From NCBI GenBank assembly GCA_963675135.1, contig OY776130.1, positions 20,576,001-20,640,000 on the forward strand: DNA of 64,000 bases, in the 5' to 3' direction. This document shows positions 1 to 10,200 of the stretch, piece after piece. Source of the stretch: Galeopsis tetrahit (lineage: Eukaryota > Streptophyta > Magnoliopsida > Lamiales > Lamiaceae). A program made the translations under genes and the position numbers. Positions within the stretch are counted from its first letter, which is position 1. The number at the start of each line of letters is the position of its first letter. The notes under the pieces are model-generated. The model worked only from the letters and a program-made list of their open reading frames with translations. It was not told the DNA's origin and did no database searches.

Positions 1-430
1 AACATTTTTTGCCGACGGATTTTTGGATTCCGTCGGCATTTCCGACGGATTTACCGACGGATTATCCGTCGGATTTGCCGACGAAAATACCGAGGGAAAT
101 TCCGTCGGTATTTCGGACAACCCGTTTAACAAACCGGGTCAACATTCCGATGAATTAAAATAATTATAAAATAAATTAGAATGAATTAAAATAATTATAA
201 AAGAAATTAATTTTTGAATAGATTTCGAAATTCACATGTCGACGGATATTCCGTCGGCATTTGACCGACGGAATATCCGTCGGCAATTTACCGACGTAAT
301 TTCCGTCAGTAAAACAAAAAAATGAATAAAAAAATATGATTTCGAAATTAACATATCGACGGAATATCCGTCGGCATTTGACCGACGGAATATCCGTTGG
401 CATTTTACCGACGGAAGATCCGTCAGTAAA
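1..430. repeat. Left subterminal palindromic array of the CACTA element
   Basis: Repeated short inverted motifs of the form ttgccgacgga...tccgtcggcaa occur at 1-120 and again at 230-425, some as near-perfect hairpins (gacggaatatccgtc). In En/Spm elements the subterminal repeats are binding sites for the TNPA-type protein; that role is inferred here. Small open frames across this stretch come from the palindromes and are not genes. Confidence 0.8.
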
Positions 431-954
431 ACAAAATATTAATAAAAAAAATATGGGTGGCCGGGGAGGCCCCGACCAGAATTTCATTTTCCGACCACAA
501 TTAATTGGCATTGGTTTGTCGAAATACTTTTTAAAATTAAATATAATAGTATATATATATATAATGCATGGATACAATTTAAGCTTTAATTTATAACAGA
601 AATTCTAACCAACTGCACTATATATGCAAGTCTATCGGGAGATATTTTTAATTGTTATCTAAAGATATTCATATATAATTGGTGACAAAATTACCACTAA
701 CACAAACCAATAAATTACATATACTACACTAGAATCTATAACAAATAGAGGGGGGAAATTCCAAGCAAAATCATCCAATATTATACGCATACAAATTGGG
801 AATACCTCTGGCAATCCAAACAAAGAGTAGTAAAGCAGGCCACAATTCGTCGTTTTCATCATTATCCAAAACTGAAATACAAAATCAAATCAGTTTGTTC
901 AAACAACAAAATACAAATTGACAACTCAAAAAAAAAAAAAGGTTGTATCACCAA
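431..954. other. Gene-free stretch inside the CACTA left arm
   Basis: AT-rich DNA between the left palindromic array and a small candidate ORF. It has no conserved coding potential. It probably contains the 3' end of the leftward transcript that starts near 1240. Confidence 0.5.
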
Positions 955-1122
955 CTACTTTGTGATGAAGGTTGTATCGCTCAACAGGGCTTCTAAATAT
1001 TCAACCTCCAAATCCTCCAAAACGACCACCACATTCTCCGATTTGGCACAACTTTTCTTCCGATTAACCGATTTCTTCTTCTTCTTCTTCAAGACGAATC
1101 TTCTTCTTCTACTTATTCTCAT
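955..1122 (-). CDS. Small basic hypothetical protein within CACTA (55 aa)
   Basis: On the minus strand an ATG at 1122-1120 opens a 55-codon frame ending with TAG at 957-955. The product starts with an arginine- and lysine-rich segment (MRISRRRRF, then six lysines) and ends in an acidic, leucine-rich segment (VVVVLEDLEVEYLEALL). I do not recognise a family. Support is contextual: a good minus-strand TATA box lies about 120 bases upstream, with a CT-rich leader between, and one of the palindromic repeat clusters lies just upstream of that. The layout parallels the promoter of the GRF gene at 6135. It could be a nuclear accessory peptide, or a chance frame in a noncoding transcript. Confidence 0.35.
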   Translation of the reverse strand: MRISRRRRFVLKKKKKKSVNRKKSCAKSENVVVVLEDLEVEYLEALLSDTTFITK

Positions 1123-1243
1123 ACCCTTATGCTTTGCTTGTCGAAGAGTGGTGGAGGGAGGCGAGGTGGTGGAGGGAGGCGAGGTGGGAGAGAGGAAATT
1201 TCGGAAAGGGAGGAAATTTCGGAAAGAAAACCCTAGGTTGAGG

Positions 1244-1335
1244 TTTTATATAAGGGTAAATACCGACGGATTATCCGTCGGTATTTTCAAAAAGTAAATA
1301 CCGACGGAAAGTGAATTCCGTCAGCATTTTGGCGA
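1244..1335 (-). promoter_or_regulatory. Minus-strand promoter with TATA box and palindromic upstream repeats
   Basis: The minus strand reads TATATAAAA at 1252-1244, followed by a CT-rich leader at about 1140-1235. Upstream (1257-1335) are two ccgacgga/tccgtcgg palindromes. The next stretch, about 1335-1375, closely resembles 6020-6075, which lies beside the GRF gene promoter. The promoter call is inferred from composition and layout. Confidence 0.45.
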
Positions 1336-1559
1336 TTTTTTTTTTTTTTTTTAAATAATTCAATTTTTTCTATATACTTACTAAATTAGCAAAATATTTT
1401 TTAAAAAAATCACAAAATTCATTTCTTCCACATATATTAATATATATATTGGTTGTGACTTATATTTATAGTAAATTTAATCTTTATAATTTGTACCTAA
1501 ATGATAAATAATTAATTAACTTTTATAAAATAAGAAATAAATACATTACATTAATTGAA

Positions 1560-4500
1560 TTAATTTTCATCTTCATCGTCTTCATCCTCCTCTTCGTCCT
1601 TATCCTCCTCCTCATCATCATCATCTTCCTCATCCTCATCCTCCTCCTCATCCTCATCTTCTTCATTCTCCTCTTCATCCTCATCTTCATTTTCCTCTTC
1701 ATCCTCTTCTTCATCCCCCTCCTCTTCACCTTCAATTTCGATTAATTGGGGATTTGCAGCCGTCAAGGGTACAGAAAGATTGAAATCTCCCGTAAAGACT
1801 TCAGTTGGAGTCTCTATTTGTTCTGTTTGAAATGGAGATTCATCTTCAGTATTTTTGTCCTTTTTAGGGACTTCTACCATTGACCTTGCCTTTACTTTGC
1901 AAACAGCGTGCCATTCATAACCACGTGGAGCTCCCGGATATGTGCAGTAGTATACTTGAGATACTTGATGGGCAAATACAAATGGATCATCCGCAACATA
2001 CGTCCTTTTCGAACTAACATCAACGAGCTTGTACTCCGGGTGAATTCTTGTTCCTAGATGGCCTGAATCAAACCAATGACACTTGAACAACACTACAGTC
2101 TTTGCTGGATATCCTGGATATTCTACTTCGACGACTTCCCGTAACACCCCAAAGTAATCACTTGCATCTGCATTGTAATTCGCACTGCTAACGCAGACGC
2201 CACTGTTGGTAGTCCCCTTTGTCGATGCATACCCAGACGTATGAAATCTGTAGCCCTTCACAATATAACCGTTGTAAGTCTTTACACGACGTAGTGGTCC
2301 CTTGCTGAGATCTCGTAAGAATGGACTGTCTAGAGCGTTATCCCGTCCCTATACGGCTCAATTTAAAATTAATTAAAATAAATATTAATTTATTTACGTA
2401 AAACATAATTAATTAAATGGTACTCACATAACGTTCGAACCATCGGGAAAATTCACGTTGAATACGAGCATCTATATATGCATCTGAGATGTTTGGTTCT
2501 GCTCGTCGTAGTTCTTGAGTGTACATCCTAATTCACAACATTCAAAAACTTGGTTAATATTAAATGACATAAATGAAGTGGTATTTAAATAGACGATTTA
2601 TATATGAAATACTTACTCAATGTATGGCTGAACTTCATCACAATTCAATAACACATACGTTTGTGCTATTTCCGCCTCCGAGTTCGTCTCCCAATATCGT
2701 TCAGTGGGTTTTCCTATTGGCCGTCCCTTAGACTTGAATATGGAGAGCATTCCATCGACCTCTTCACTGATATCGTCAGCGGATGTACCACCGAAGTTAC
2801 GTGGAGCACTTCTTAACTTTGTGTTGACATGGTCTTCAAAGTAATAAGAACAAAACATGCCAACCTCTTCATTCAAATAAGCATTCACAATCAATGCTTC
2901 AACGTTTGCCTTTTGTTTAGCATTACGTTTCAAGTTGTGGAGATACCTGATATACACACACATATATATATATAAAACTTATAAGAATGCATGTGTAATT
3001 GTAATGAAATAAAAAAAAAGTAAGATTTTACCTTTCAAATGGGTACATCCACCTGTATTGCACCGGACCACAAATTCTCGCTTCATACGCTAAGTGAACG
3101 GGTAAGTGTTCCATCGAGTTAAAGAAGCTAGGTGGAAAAATTTGTTCCAACTTACACAAAATCACTGGAATGTCTTCATCTAAACGAATCATATCATCGA
3201 TCGTGATCGTTGTAGCCGTTAAATCTCTAAAAAATAGACTTAATTCAGTGATAGCCCTCCACACATTGAGAGGAAGAAGGTCCTTGAACGCAATCGGTAT
3301 CAAGCGTTGCATAAATACATGACAATCGTGACTCTTCATCCTTGCAACCTTACCCGTTGTTGTGTCTACGCATCGACTCAAGTTCGACACGTAGCCGTCC
3401 GGAAAGTTCAACTCCTTTATCCACCTACACAATCTTTATTTTTGTGGCTTATCCAGTGTGTAGCTAGCCTTTGGAAATTTACCTGTACGCTCATCCTTTT
3501 TCAACTCTGGACGGCGACAAAGAGTGTCCAAATCCTCCCGAGACTTTGGAGTGTCTTTCGTCTTGCCTTCGGTGTTCATGATTGTGTGGAACACATTGTC
3601 AAACACATTCTTTTCAATGTGCATCACATCCAAATTGTGTCGTATCAATAGTGAACTCCAGTATGGTAAGTCCCAAAAAATACTCCTTTTGTTCCAACCG
3701 CCCTCAATTCCTCTGTTGTGTTCCGCTGCATTTGCCTCAGTACTTTTTTTCAACCCCGTCCACTGAATCTCATATAACAACCTACGTCCTGTACGGAGAG
3801 TAAATTATAAGTGACACTAAAAGCAATAGATAAATATACGTTTAATACTCATTAAATAAATGTATAAAATACCATCTCGAAGTGGAGGTCGATTGTTTGT
3901 GACTGCTCTGTTCTTTACGAAGTTCTTCTTATTTCTTCGAAACGGGTGACCTTGAGGTAAGAACCTACGGTGATTATCGAACCATGAAACTTTTCTACTC
4001 ACCGGGAGACTGAAAGCTTCAGAATTCTCCATACAATACGGACATGCTTTCTTTCCGGCCGTACTCCAACCGGACAACATACCATATGCAGGAAAGTCGC
4101 TAATGGTCCATAAAAGAGCAGCACGCATCGTGAAGTTCTGCTTTCTAAAAACATCGTACGTTTGGACTCCATTCTCCCATAAGAAGATCAAGTCTTTTAT
4201 AAGAGGTTGGAGATAAACATCCAGTTTGTCCTTTGGATTCGTTGGTCTAGGCACCAATACAGTCAGAAACATTGTTTGAGGTTTCATGCACATCCACGGA
4301 GGAAGATTATACGGAGTCAGTATCACCGGCCACAAAGAATACTGCTTCCCATGCATCCCAAACGGTGCAAAACCATCAGTACACAAACCTAATCTCACAT
4401 TCCTCGGTTCACAAGCAAAATCTGGAAACACGTTGTCAAGATGTTTCCAGGCCTCTGAGTCTACCGGATGTCGCATCTCCCTCGACTCAGCCGAAGAGGA

Positions 4501-5514
4501 ATCTATATCATACCACGTCATGTGTTGTGCAGTGGCACTTGATTGATATAATCTCATCAAACGAGGAATGATAGGAAGGTAGTACATCTTCTTATATGGC
4601 ACTTTCTTCTTTGTCTTCTTCGATTGACCACCAGGTCCCTTTCGACGTGCCTCTTTGTACCGGGGATGGCCACACAATCTACACATGTTCAGACTGCTAT
4701 CTTCGTCACCCCAATATAACATGCAACCCTTCACACAACAATCAATCTTCTCAACCGGCAAACCAACATTCTTCAACATTTGTTTGCTTTGATGAAACGT
4801 CGTAGGCACCTTATTATTTTGAGGACAAATTTCACTGCATAACTGTGTCACTTGCTCATATGCCCTGTTAGAAAGCTTGTTCTCGATCTTAATGTTCATG
4901 AGTCGTGCATTAAATGACAACTGTGAGTGAGATTCACAACCCGGATATAAATCTTCTTCGACTAATTTGAGCATCTCATAAAACCGAAATGCCTCATTCG
5001 TCGGCTCCTCTTCCATGTTTGAAAAACCAGCTTCCCTGATCATTGTTTGATACATATTCGGTTCTTCGTCCCCAAACTGTTGTTCTTCGTCCCCAAACTG
5101 TTGTTCTTCGTCCCCAAACTGTTGTTCTTCGTCCCCAAACCGTTGTTCTACCTCGTTACTAGTGCCAACATGATCGAAATTTGCTTCTTCTTGATAGATT
5201 CCAGTAGTGTAATAGTAAAACACTTCATCAAATCTATAAGGCCAACGTGTTTCGCCATGACTAGTCCAATTATAATAATTATCAACGAAACCATTCTTCA
5301 CAATATGCACTAGGACCTCATCAATCTCTTTATATTGCTTATTCTGACATTTCTTAGCATTACACGGACACCTAATGCAATTTCCACTCATGTAATGTGG
5401 CTGGCTTTTTGCAAATTCAACAAATAACACGAGTTCATTATAAAATTCCACATTCACATTTCCTCTAATCATTCTAGGAGTACAATACATCCAACGACGG
5501 TCAGGCAAATCCAT
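1560..5514 (-). CDS. TNP2-type CACTA transposase (five exons, one in-frame stop)
   Basis: This is the catalytic transposase of En/Spm-like elements. Exons on the minus strand are 5514-3873, 3788-3032, 2946-2617, 2527-2428 and 2348-1560. All junctions are GT-AG and in phase, giving 1,206 codons including the terminator. Order of domains: N-terminal transposase-associated cysteine-rich region (MDLPDRRWMY; CIRCPCNAKKC); a QQFGDEE motif repeated in tandem; the TNP2 core (CTDGFAPFG, LWPVILTPYNLPPWMCM, CPYCMEN, LDVMHIEKNVFDN); a DUF4218-like region in exon 2; a DUF4216-like region in exon 5 (SDYFGVLREVVEVEY, LFKCHWFD). The C-terminus is about 60 residues of almost pure Glu/Asp. One codon is a stop (TAA, 3438-3436, about codon 665) in the middle of a conserved stretch, so this copy is probably not autonomous unless the stop is read through or is a sequencing error. 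Confidence 0.9.
3436..3438 (-). other. In-frame stop codon within TNP2 exon 2
   Basis: Reading on past this TAA in the same frame continues the family sequence at once (RLCRWIKELNFPDGYVSNL), with no splice signals around it. It is therefore a nonsense change within one exon and not an intron boundary. Confidence 0.8.
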
Positions 5515-5778
5515 CTGCTAAACATTTAAGTGGAGCAACACATTACTAAACTAAACTTATAATAAATTCAAACAAAACTTATGATATATATAAAACATGT
5601 AATTACATTATATTGAATTTTATATATAGAGTAAATTAAAAATGGTAGAAAATGTACCGTAATTTGATGTTTCTGAATACCCGAGCATGAGCATAAAAAA
5701 ATTAGGCAGTAGAAAGTTTTGGTGTAAATTTGCAATACGAAAGTGAAGTGGAAAAAAAGAAAGTTTTAGGGAAACATT
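5515..5778. other. Intergenic promoter region of TNP2
   Basis: AT-rich DNA upstream of the TNP2 start. It separates TNP2 (leftward) from the palindromic array and the GRF gene (rightward). A probable intron or leader of TNP2 lies here; no exon could be assigned. Confidence 0.4.
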
Positions 5779-6027
5779 TCCCGACGGAAATGCCGACGGA
5801 CTTATCTTTCCGTCGGCATTTCACCCGCCCAAAATTTCCGTCAGTCAAGATAAATGCCGACGGATTATCCGTCGGCATTTATCAAATGGTGAATTCCGAC
5901 GGAAACTTAATTCCGTCGGCATTTCACCGCCCAAAATTTCCGTCAGTCAAGATAAATGCCGACGGATTATCCGTCGGCATTTATCAAATGGTGAATTCCG
6001 ACGGAAACTTAATTCCGTCGGCATTTG
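5779..6027. repeat. Central palindromic array, tandemly duplicated, between divergent genes
   Basis: Palindromes of the type gccgacggattatccgtcgg recur. A unit of about 98 bases (ttccgtcagtcaagataaat through to ggcatttcacc) is present twice almost perfectly, at about 5839-5935 and 5937-6027. The same motifs mark the element ends, so these look like the same protein-binding sites reused in a bidirectional promoter between TNP2 and the GRF gene. A TATA-like tatatatag follows at about 6070. Confidence 0.75.
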
Positions 6028-6134
6028 GCGTGTTATTATTATTTTTTTTTTAATTAATTCAATTTTTTGTATATATAGCAACACAAAGCTCACACACACC
6101 ATATTCATTTTTTTCTATTTTGCAAAGAAATATC

Positions 6135-6524
6135 ATGTCTTCTTCATCTTCTATTCGATTTCAGCAAGGCCTTGTTTGTTATTGTGGAAAGGCATGTCGT
6201 ACATATGCTTCTAAACAACCTAGAAGTAAAGGGAGGATATTTCATAATTGTCCTGACTCCCTAAGTGATGGTTGTGGTGGTGGATGTGGTTTCCTTGTAT
6301 GGGCTGATACTCTAGAAAACTGTGGTGTTGACAAGAATCAAGGATCTAATCAAAGTGACCAAGAAACTGAAGACATGAAGAAAATGACTCAAGAGATGAA
6401 GAAATTGGTTACAGAAATCAAGAATTTGGCTGAAGAAATCAAGGATTTAATCAAAGTGAACAAAATCATTTTGATTGTGCTAGTTCTCATGGTTGCATCT
6501 ACCACCTTCAAGTGGTTTGGTTAA
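6135..6524 (+). CDS. GRF-type zinc-finger protein with coiled coil and C-terminal membrane anchor
   Basis: Single-exon gene of 129 codons from the ATG at 6135; an in-frame ATG at 6120 is the alternative start. The N-terminal half has the GRF zinc-finger signature: CYCGKAC, then SKGRIFHNCP and CGFLVWAD. This fold is found in DNA repair and topoisomerase proteins as a single-stranded nucleic-acid binder. It is followed by a heptad-rich charged coil (MKKMTQEMKKLVTEIKNL onward) and a hydrophobic C-terminal segment (IILIVLVLMVASTTF) typical of a tail anchor. It lies inside the CACTA element, on the opposite strand to the transposase genes. Short GRF-coil-TM proteins are common in plant genomes, often near transposons. 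What it does here is unknown. Confidence 0.75.
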   Translation: MSSSSSIRFQQGLVCYCGKACRTYASKQPRSKGRIFHNCPDSLSDGCGGGCGFLVWADTLENCGVDKNQGSNQSDQETEDMKKMTQEMKKLVTEIKNLAEEIKDLIKVNKIILIVLVLMVASTTFKWFG

Positions 6525-6853
6525 ATATATGTATAATGCACTCTATATGAGGCTATTTTAATTTGTACTAAAATGCACTCTTCAAGTGGTTTAAATCTAT
6601 ATCTAGAATGCACTCTAAATGAGATTTTTTTGTACTCAATGAAACAAATGAATGCACCCTATTTTCATCTATACACCAATAAACTACACAAATAAACTGC
6701 AATATATAGTTCAACATATTTTTCAACATAAACATAAATATATACATAAAGATAAATAAGTTCAACAGAAAATTAAATAAGTTCAACAGAAAATTAAATA
6801 AGTTCAACAAAAAAATAAATTAGTTCAACACAAAATTAAATTGTTCAAATTGT
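6525..6853. repeat. Tandem repeats between convergent GRF and Transposase_24 genes
   Basis: A duplicated stretch containing tcttcaagtggtt and aatgcactct occurs twice (about 6505-6560 and 6565-6625). Downstream at about 6770-6845 the unit agttcaacagaaaattaaat is repeated about four times with variation. This is the shared 3' region of two convergent genes. Confidence 0.6.
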
Positions 6854-8517
6854 TCAACCAGGATAGTTGCCAGGATAGTTGCCAGGATAGTTGCCAGTGC
6901 CCGGAAAGTTAAAAAATTGTTCCACCACATCCTCATTCAAGTTGACGTCGCCACCGTCGGCCTGACCTGCATCTTGACCTGCAGCTTGATCTGGAGCTGG
7001 AGCTGGCGGTGGTTGCCCCATCGTCTGTTGATAGATGGCCTCGATCTGCTCAGCAGACATCCCCAACGTCCGACCCGCATTGGTACTCCATGTGCGGAAG
7101 TAGTTCTCGAATGTTGCCATGAAGTTCGGATCCGGGACGGCAGTGGAGGATACGGACGGCTGCGATGCACTCCGGGCCGACCGACCACTTGGTGTCCTCA
7201 CGGCGCTGCTCATCCCACCAAGGCCAAGGACCCTTCCCTTGGAGGTCGGGGCAACGTCAAGGTAACACTGGTCCACGTCAACAGCCGGAGGGGTACCGCT
7301 GCTTCCGGATTCAGCAGTAGTCGTGGCGGTGGCTTGCGTCTCGGCCTCTTCAATCCTCTGTCGGACGCTCAACTACATAATTAAAAAATTAAAATTAATT
7401 TAATTATCTATATATATATATATATATAATGTAATTAATACATAAATTTAATTAAACTTACGTGGAGGTCAGTAGTGCGCCCGTAGGTGGACGTCTGTGT
7501 ATCGACATTAAACGGATGAAGAAGACTCATCCGATCCAAGTGGGTGTGTGGACGTCCAGTCTCCCGCTCCTATTACGTATCAAATAAACATATACAAATT
7601 AATTTAGATAACTAATATAAAATAATTAACTATAATTATTTAATTTTTAAAAATTAATGAAAACTTACGATAGCAAGTGATTGCTCGAGGACGGACCGAG
7701 CTCCCCCTCGATGCACTGCCATCCCGCCTCCAACGTCGGTTCTGCGGTTGGCCCGAGCTTTCTGACACTTCTCTTGGTAAGCCGGGTCCGACCACTTCTC
7801 AACCAACGACTCCCACAGGTCAACACCATCCTCTACCCCCAGAACAAGATTTACGTCTTTATCACGCCAGGCCGTTCTCCAGTCGTACATCATGTTCGTG
7901 TACCGAGTAGAACAAAGACTGTACCACTTCTCGTAAATATCGGCGTCCGAGTAGATCGTCGTATCCCAACGGGCCTTTTTCTATACAAATAAATATTCAA
8001 CATATTTATCAAATAATATGAATAATTAGTTATTTAATAAACTTTAAATATTGTAATTATATACCTGGAACTCCTCGAAATATTCATCCTTTTTAGATTG
8101 TGGCACCGTCAACCAAGTGATAGCACCCTTAGAAATCTTGCAATTCTTAAAGGATTTTGTGCATATCCTGGACACCTCATTACCGGGCACCAACCTGTAA
8201 AATTATTAACAAATTTATAAACTAACACATTATAAATAAATAAAGTTAATTGTTATTGAATACTGTTAAACATTAGAATTATTGACTTACGCCCCAGAAA
8301 TGATTTCAATGGGTTTCCTTTTGTCTCGAACAGGATGCGTACGAGAAGAGGATGACGAACCAACCGACATCGTAGTCGGCGGCGGCGGCGACACTGCCAC
8401 AGGAGGAGGAGGAGGAGCCGTCACAGGAACTGATTCATCTCGAGACCTCCTTGAACGACGTGACCAAAATGACGACCTACGTGAACCCGAACCCTGATTC
8501 GGTACTTGTTCACTCAT
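6854..8517 (-). CDS. Transposase_24 (Ptta/En/Spm, TNPA-like) protein, five exons
   Basis: Second protein of the CACTA element, expected to bind the subterminal repeats and assist TNP2. Minus-strand exons are 8517-8291, 8194-8065, 7980-7669, 7569-7462 and 7372-6854. All junctions are GT-AG and in phase, giving 431 amino acids. An N-terminal Ser/Arg/Pro-rich tail (RRSRRSR; runs of PPPP) precedes the Transposase_24 core: NEVSRICTKSFK, then KARWDTTIYSDADIYEKW, WSDPAYQEKCQKARANR and GGGMAVHRGGARS. The last exon is low complexity (Ala/Gln/Pro) and ends in NYPG repeated three times before the stop. I chose the start at MSEQ (8517); an ATG at 8526 is in frame. No lesions seen. Confidence 0.85.
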
Positions 8518-9500
8518 CTGTTTCAATCAATAAAAAATACATAATTTTACTAATTATCAATTTAATGAACATATTGCTAATTTAAATTTTTTACTAATAT
8601 AGCATATTCCTAATTTAAATCAAAACAATATATATATAACCTAATTCCAACGTGATACCACCGTCGAACCATCTAATTAACTAATAATTTAAACAATTGA
8701 TTGAAACATGCATCACCTACATTAAAAATATTTCTAAATTAACATATTCCTAAATTAACAAATCTAAACATAATTAAAATAATACTTTTCTAATTGGAGT
8801 TTTCTAATTATCAATTTAATGAACATATTCCTAATTTAATTTTTTTACTAATATAGCATATTCCTAATTTAATTAATCAACATATTCCTAATTTAATCAA
8901 CAATAACCTAATTTAATTATTATTTTTCTACCTAACTTAATCAATAATAAAAAATTGAACATATATATTCCTAAATTAACAAACCTAAAACTAATTAAAA
9001 TAATAATTTTCTAATTGGGTCAATAATTATCAATTTAATGAACATATTCCTAATTTAAAATTTTTACTAATATAGCGTATTCCTAATTTAATCAACATAT
9101 TCCTAATTACAACGTGATCCAACGGTCGAACCACTATATCTAAACTAATTTAAACAATTGATTGAAACATGCACTACCTACATTAAAAATATTCTATATC
9201 AAAATTACACCATTAAATTAAACTAGTAATTAACTATATAACAATTAATTAATGTATACATATAACAATTAATTAATTAATTAACCTTAAAAACCTACTC
9301 GATCTATCAAAATTATTCTTAATCAACAAATTAAATTAACTAACGTACATACTAACATGATCATAATATTTTAACAACTAACTAAATCAATATAACATGC
9401 AAATCAACATTAAATTATTCATATTTACATATATCCATGCATAAACATATATAAGTATTAAAATTAAGTAATAGAACTAATTAAGAAAACGTACCGTATC
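8518..9500 (-). repeat. AT-rich leader/intron region with tandem repeats
   Basis: Upstream of the Transposase_24 start. A block containing ttatcaatttaatgaacat and tagcatattcctaattta recurs at about 8555-8640, 8810-8890 and 9025-9110. A second block (aacaattgattgaaacatgc) recurs at about 8690 and 9150. No coding potential. In En/Spm-like elements the transcript starts near the element end, so this is most likely a long first intron. Confidence 0.55.
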
Positions 9501-9640
9501 AATGTAATCGAAGAAATTTGCTTCAATAGCCTCGTCCTCGTCTTCGTCTTCCCCACCGAATCCTCACTCACGCACGCCCTTTTTTTTTCTAAAACGAACT
9601 GATTGATTTGAGGCCCTTATATATTAAAAAAAAAAAAATT
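9501..9640 (-). promoter_or_regulatory. Probable minus-strand promoter and leader of the CACTA right end
   Basis: A TATA-like ttaatatataagg reads on the minus strand at about 9628-9616. It is followed by a GA-rich leader at 9500-9590. A gtacggt at about 9497-9491 on the minus strand could be a first-intron donor. This placement, just inside the subterminal repeats, fits the single promoter of En/Spm-type elements. Confidence 0.45.
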
Positions 9641-9945
9641 GCCGACGGAAATACCGCCGACTTTAATGCCAACGGTTACCTTATTGGAAAACGAGGCGGT
9701 GCGAATTCAACGTGTCTTTTGCCGACGGATTATCCGTCGGCATACATATTTCAAAACATCCGTCAGCATTTTCCCTCGGTAAATGCTGACGGAACGGAAA
9801 TCCGTCAGCATTTCCCTCGGTAAATGCTGACGGAACGGAAATCCGTCAGCATTGACGTTGACTTTTCAATCCGTCAGCATTCCGTCAGCATTTCCGTCGG
9901 AAATGCTGACGGATTATAATTCGTCAGCATTTGTCCGTCCCTGTA
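9640..9945. repeat. Right subterminal array of the CACTA element
   Basis: Dense inverted motifs gccgacgga, tccgtcggca and the variant tccgtcagcatt. The variant predominates at 9755-9935, including a duplicated unit (catttccctcggtaaatgctg) at about 9768 and 9808. The terminal inverted repeat follows at 9953-9964. Confidence 0.8.
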
Positions 9946-9964
9946 GCGCGCGTTTTTTGTAGTG

Positions 9965-10195
9965 AGTAAATACATTCATAACCTACACCTATGATCTTAA
10001 AAGGTCACTAAAGACTCAATTCAAAGCTAAAAATGTAACTCCTAACTCTTTGAATTTCCTAGAAAATGTAAATAATCTAAATAACTAATAATAATAAAAA
10101 TAAAACAATAATTCTGATGGGCTTCATGTGTGCCACGTTTTTGAAGGCCCGTGCACTTAGAATTATGTCTTTTAGCCCAAATTAGCTTCATGACA
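9965..10195 (-). repeat. 3' LTR of a Ty3/gypsy element, interrupted by the CACTA insertion
   Basis: Near-identical to 15675-15905 (a few substitutions). In minus orientation the LTR begins tgtcatgaagc at 10195, right after a purine-rich tract (aaagaga) that follows the pol stop codon. The rest of this LTR lies beyond the CACTA element, outside the window. Confidence 0.85.
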
Positions 10196-10200
10196 TCTCT

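Larger units (their letters stand above)
1..9964 (-). mobile_element. CACTA (En/Spm) DNA transposon, left end outside the window
   Basis: The right terminus reads ttttttgtagtg (9953-9964), the reverse complement of a CACTA terminus (CACTACAAAAAA). It is followed by agt, the likely 3-bp target duplication: the uninterrupted paralogous LTR at 15670-15685 reads taagagtaaatac where this element is inserted. Palindromic repeats built on gccgacgga/tccgtcggc cluster near both ends and also upstream of internal genes. Inside lie a TNP2 transposase gene and a Transposase_24 gene, the standard pair of plant CACTA elements, both on the minus strand, plus a GRF zinc-finger gene on the plus strand. The left CACTA terminus was not found, so the element extends upstream of base 1. 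It is probably recent, because nearly all coding exons are open. Confidence 0.93.

Noticed and set aside
1..430. Regularly spaced short palindromes resembling a CRISPR array
   Set aside because: Repeats are imperfect, spacing is irregular, and they lie at the end of a CACTA transposon in a plant genome. They are subterminal transposon repeats.
176..596. Open frames on both strands through 176-596
   Set aside because: They read through the palindromic repeats and have no domain or start context.
962..1297. 111-codon plus-strand frame
   Set aside because: Runs antisense through the TATA box, CT-rich leader and palindromes; the opposite strand makes better sense.
1523..1735. Met/Arg/Lys-rich 70-codon frame on the minus strand
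   Set aside because: Shadow of the acidic tail of TNP2 in another frame of the same microsatellite.
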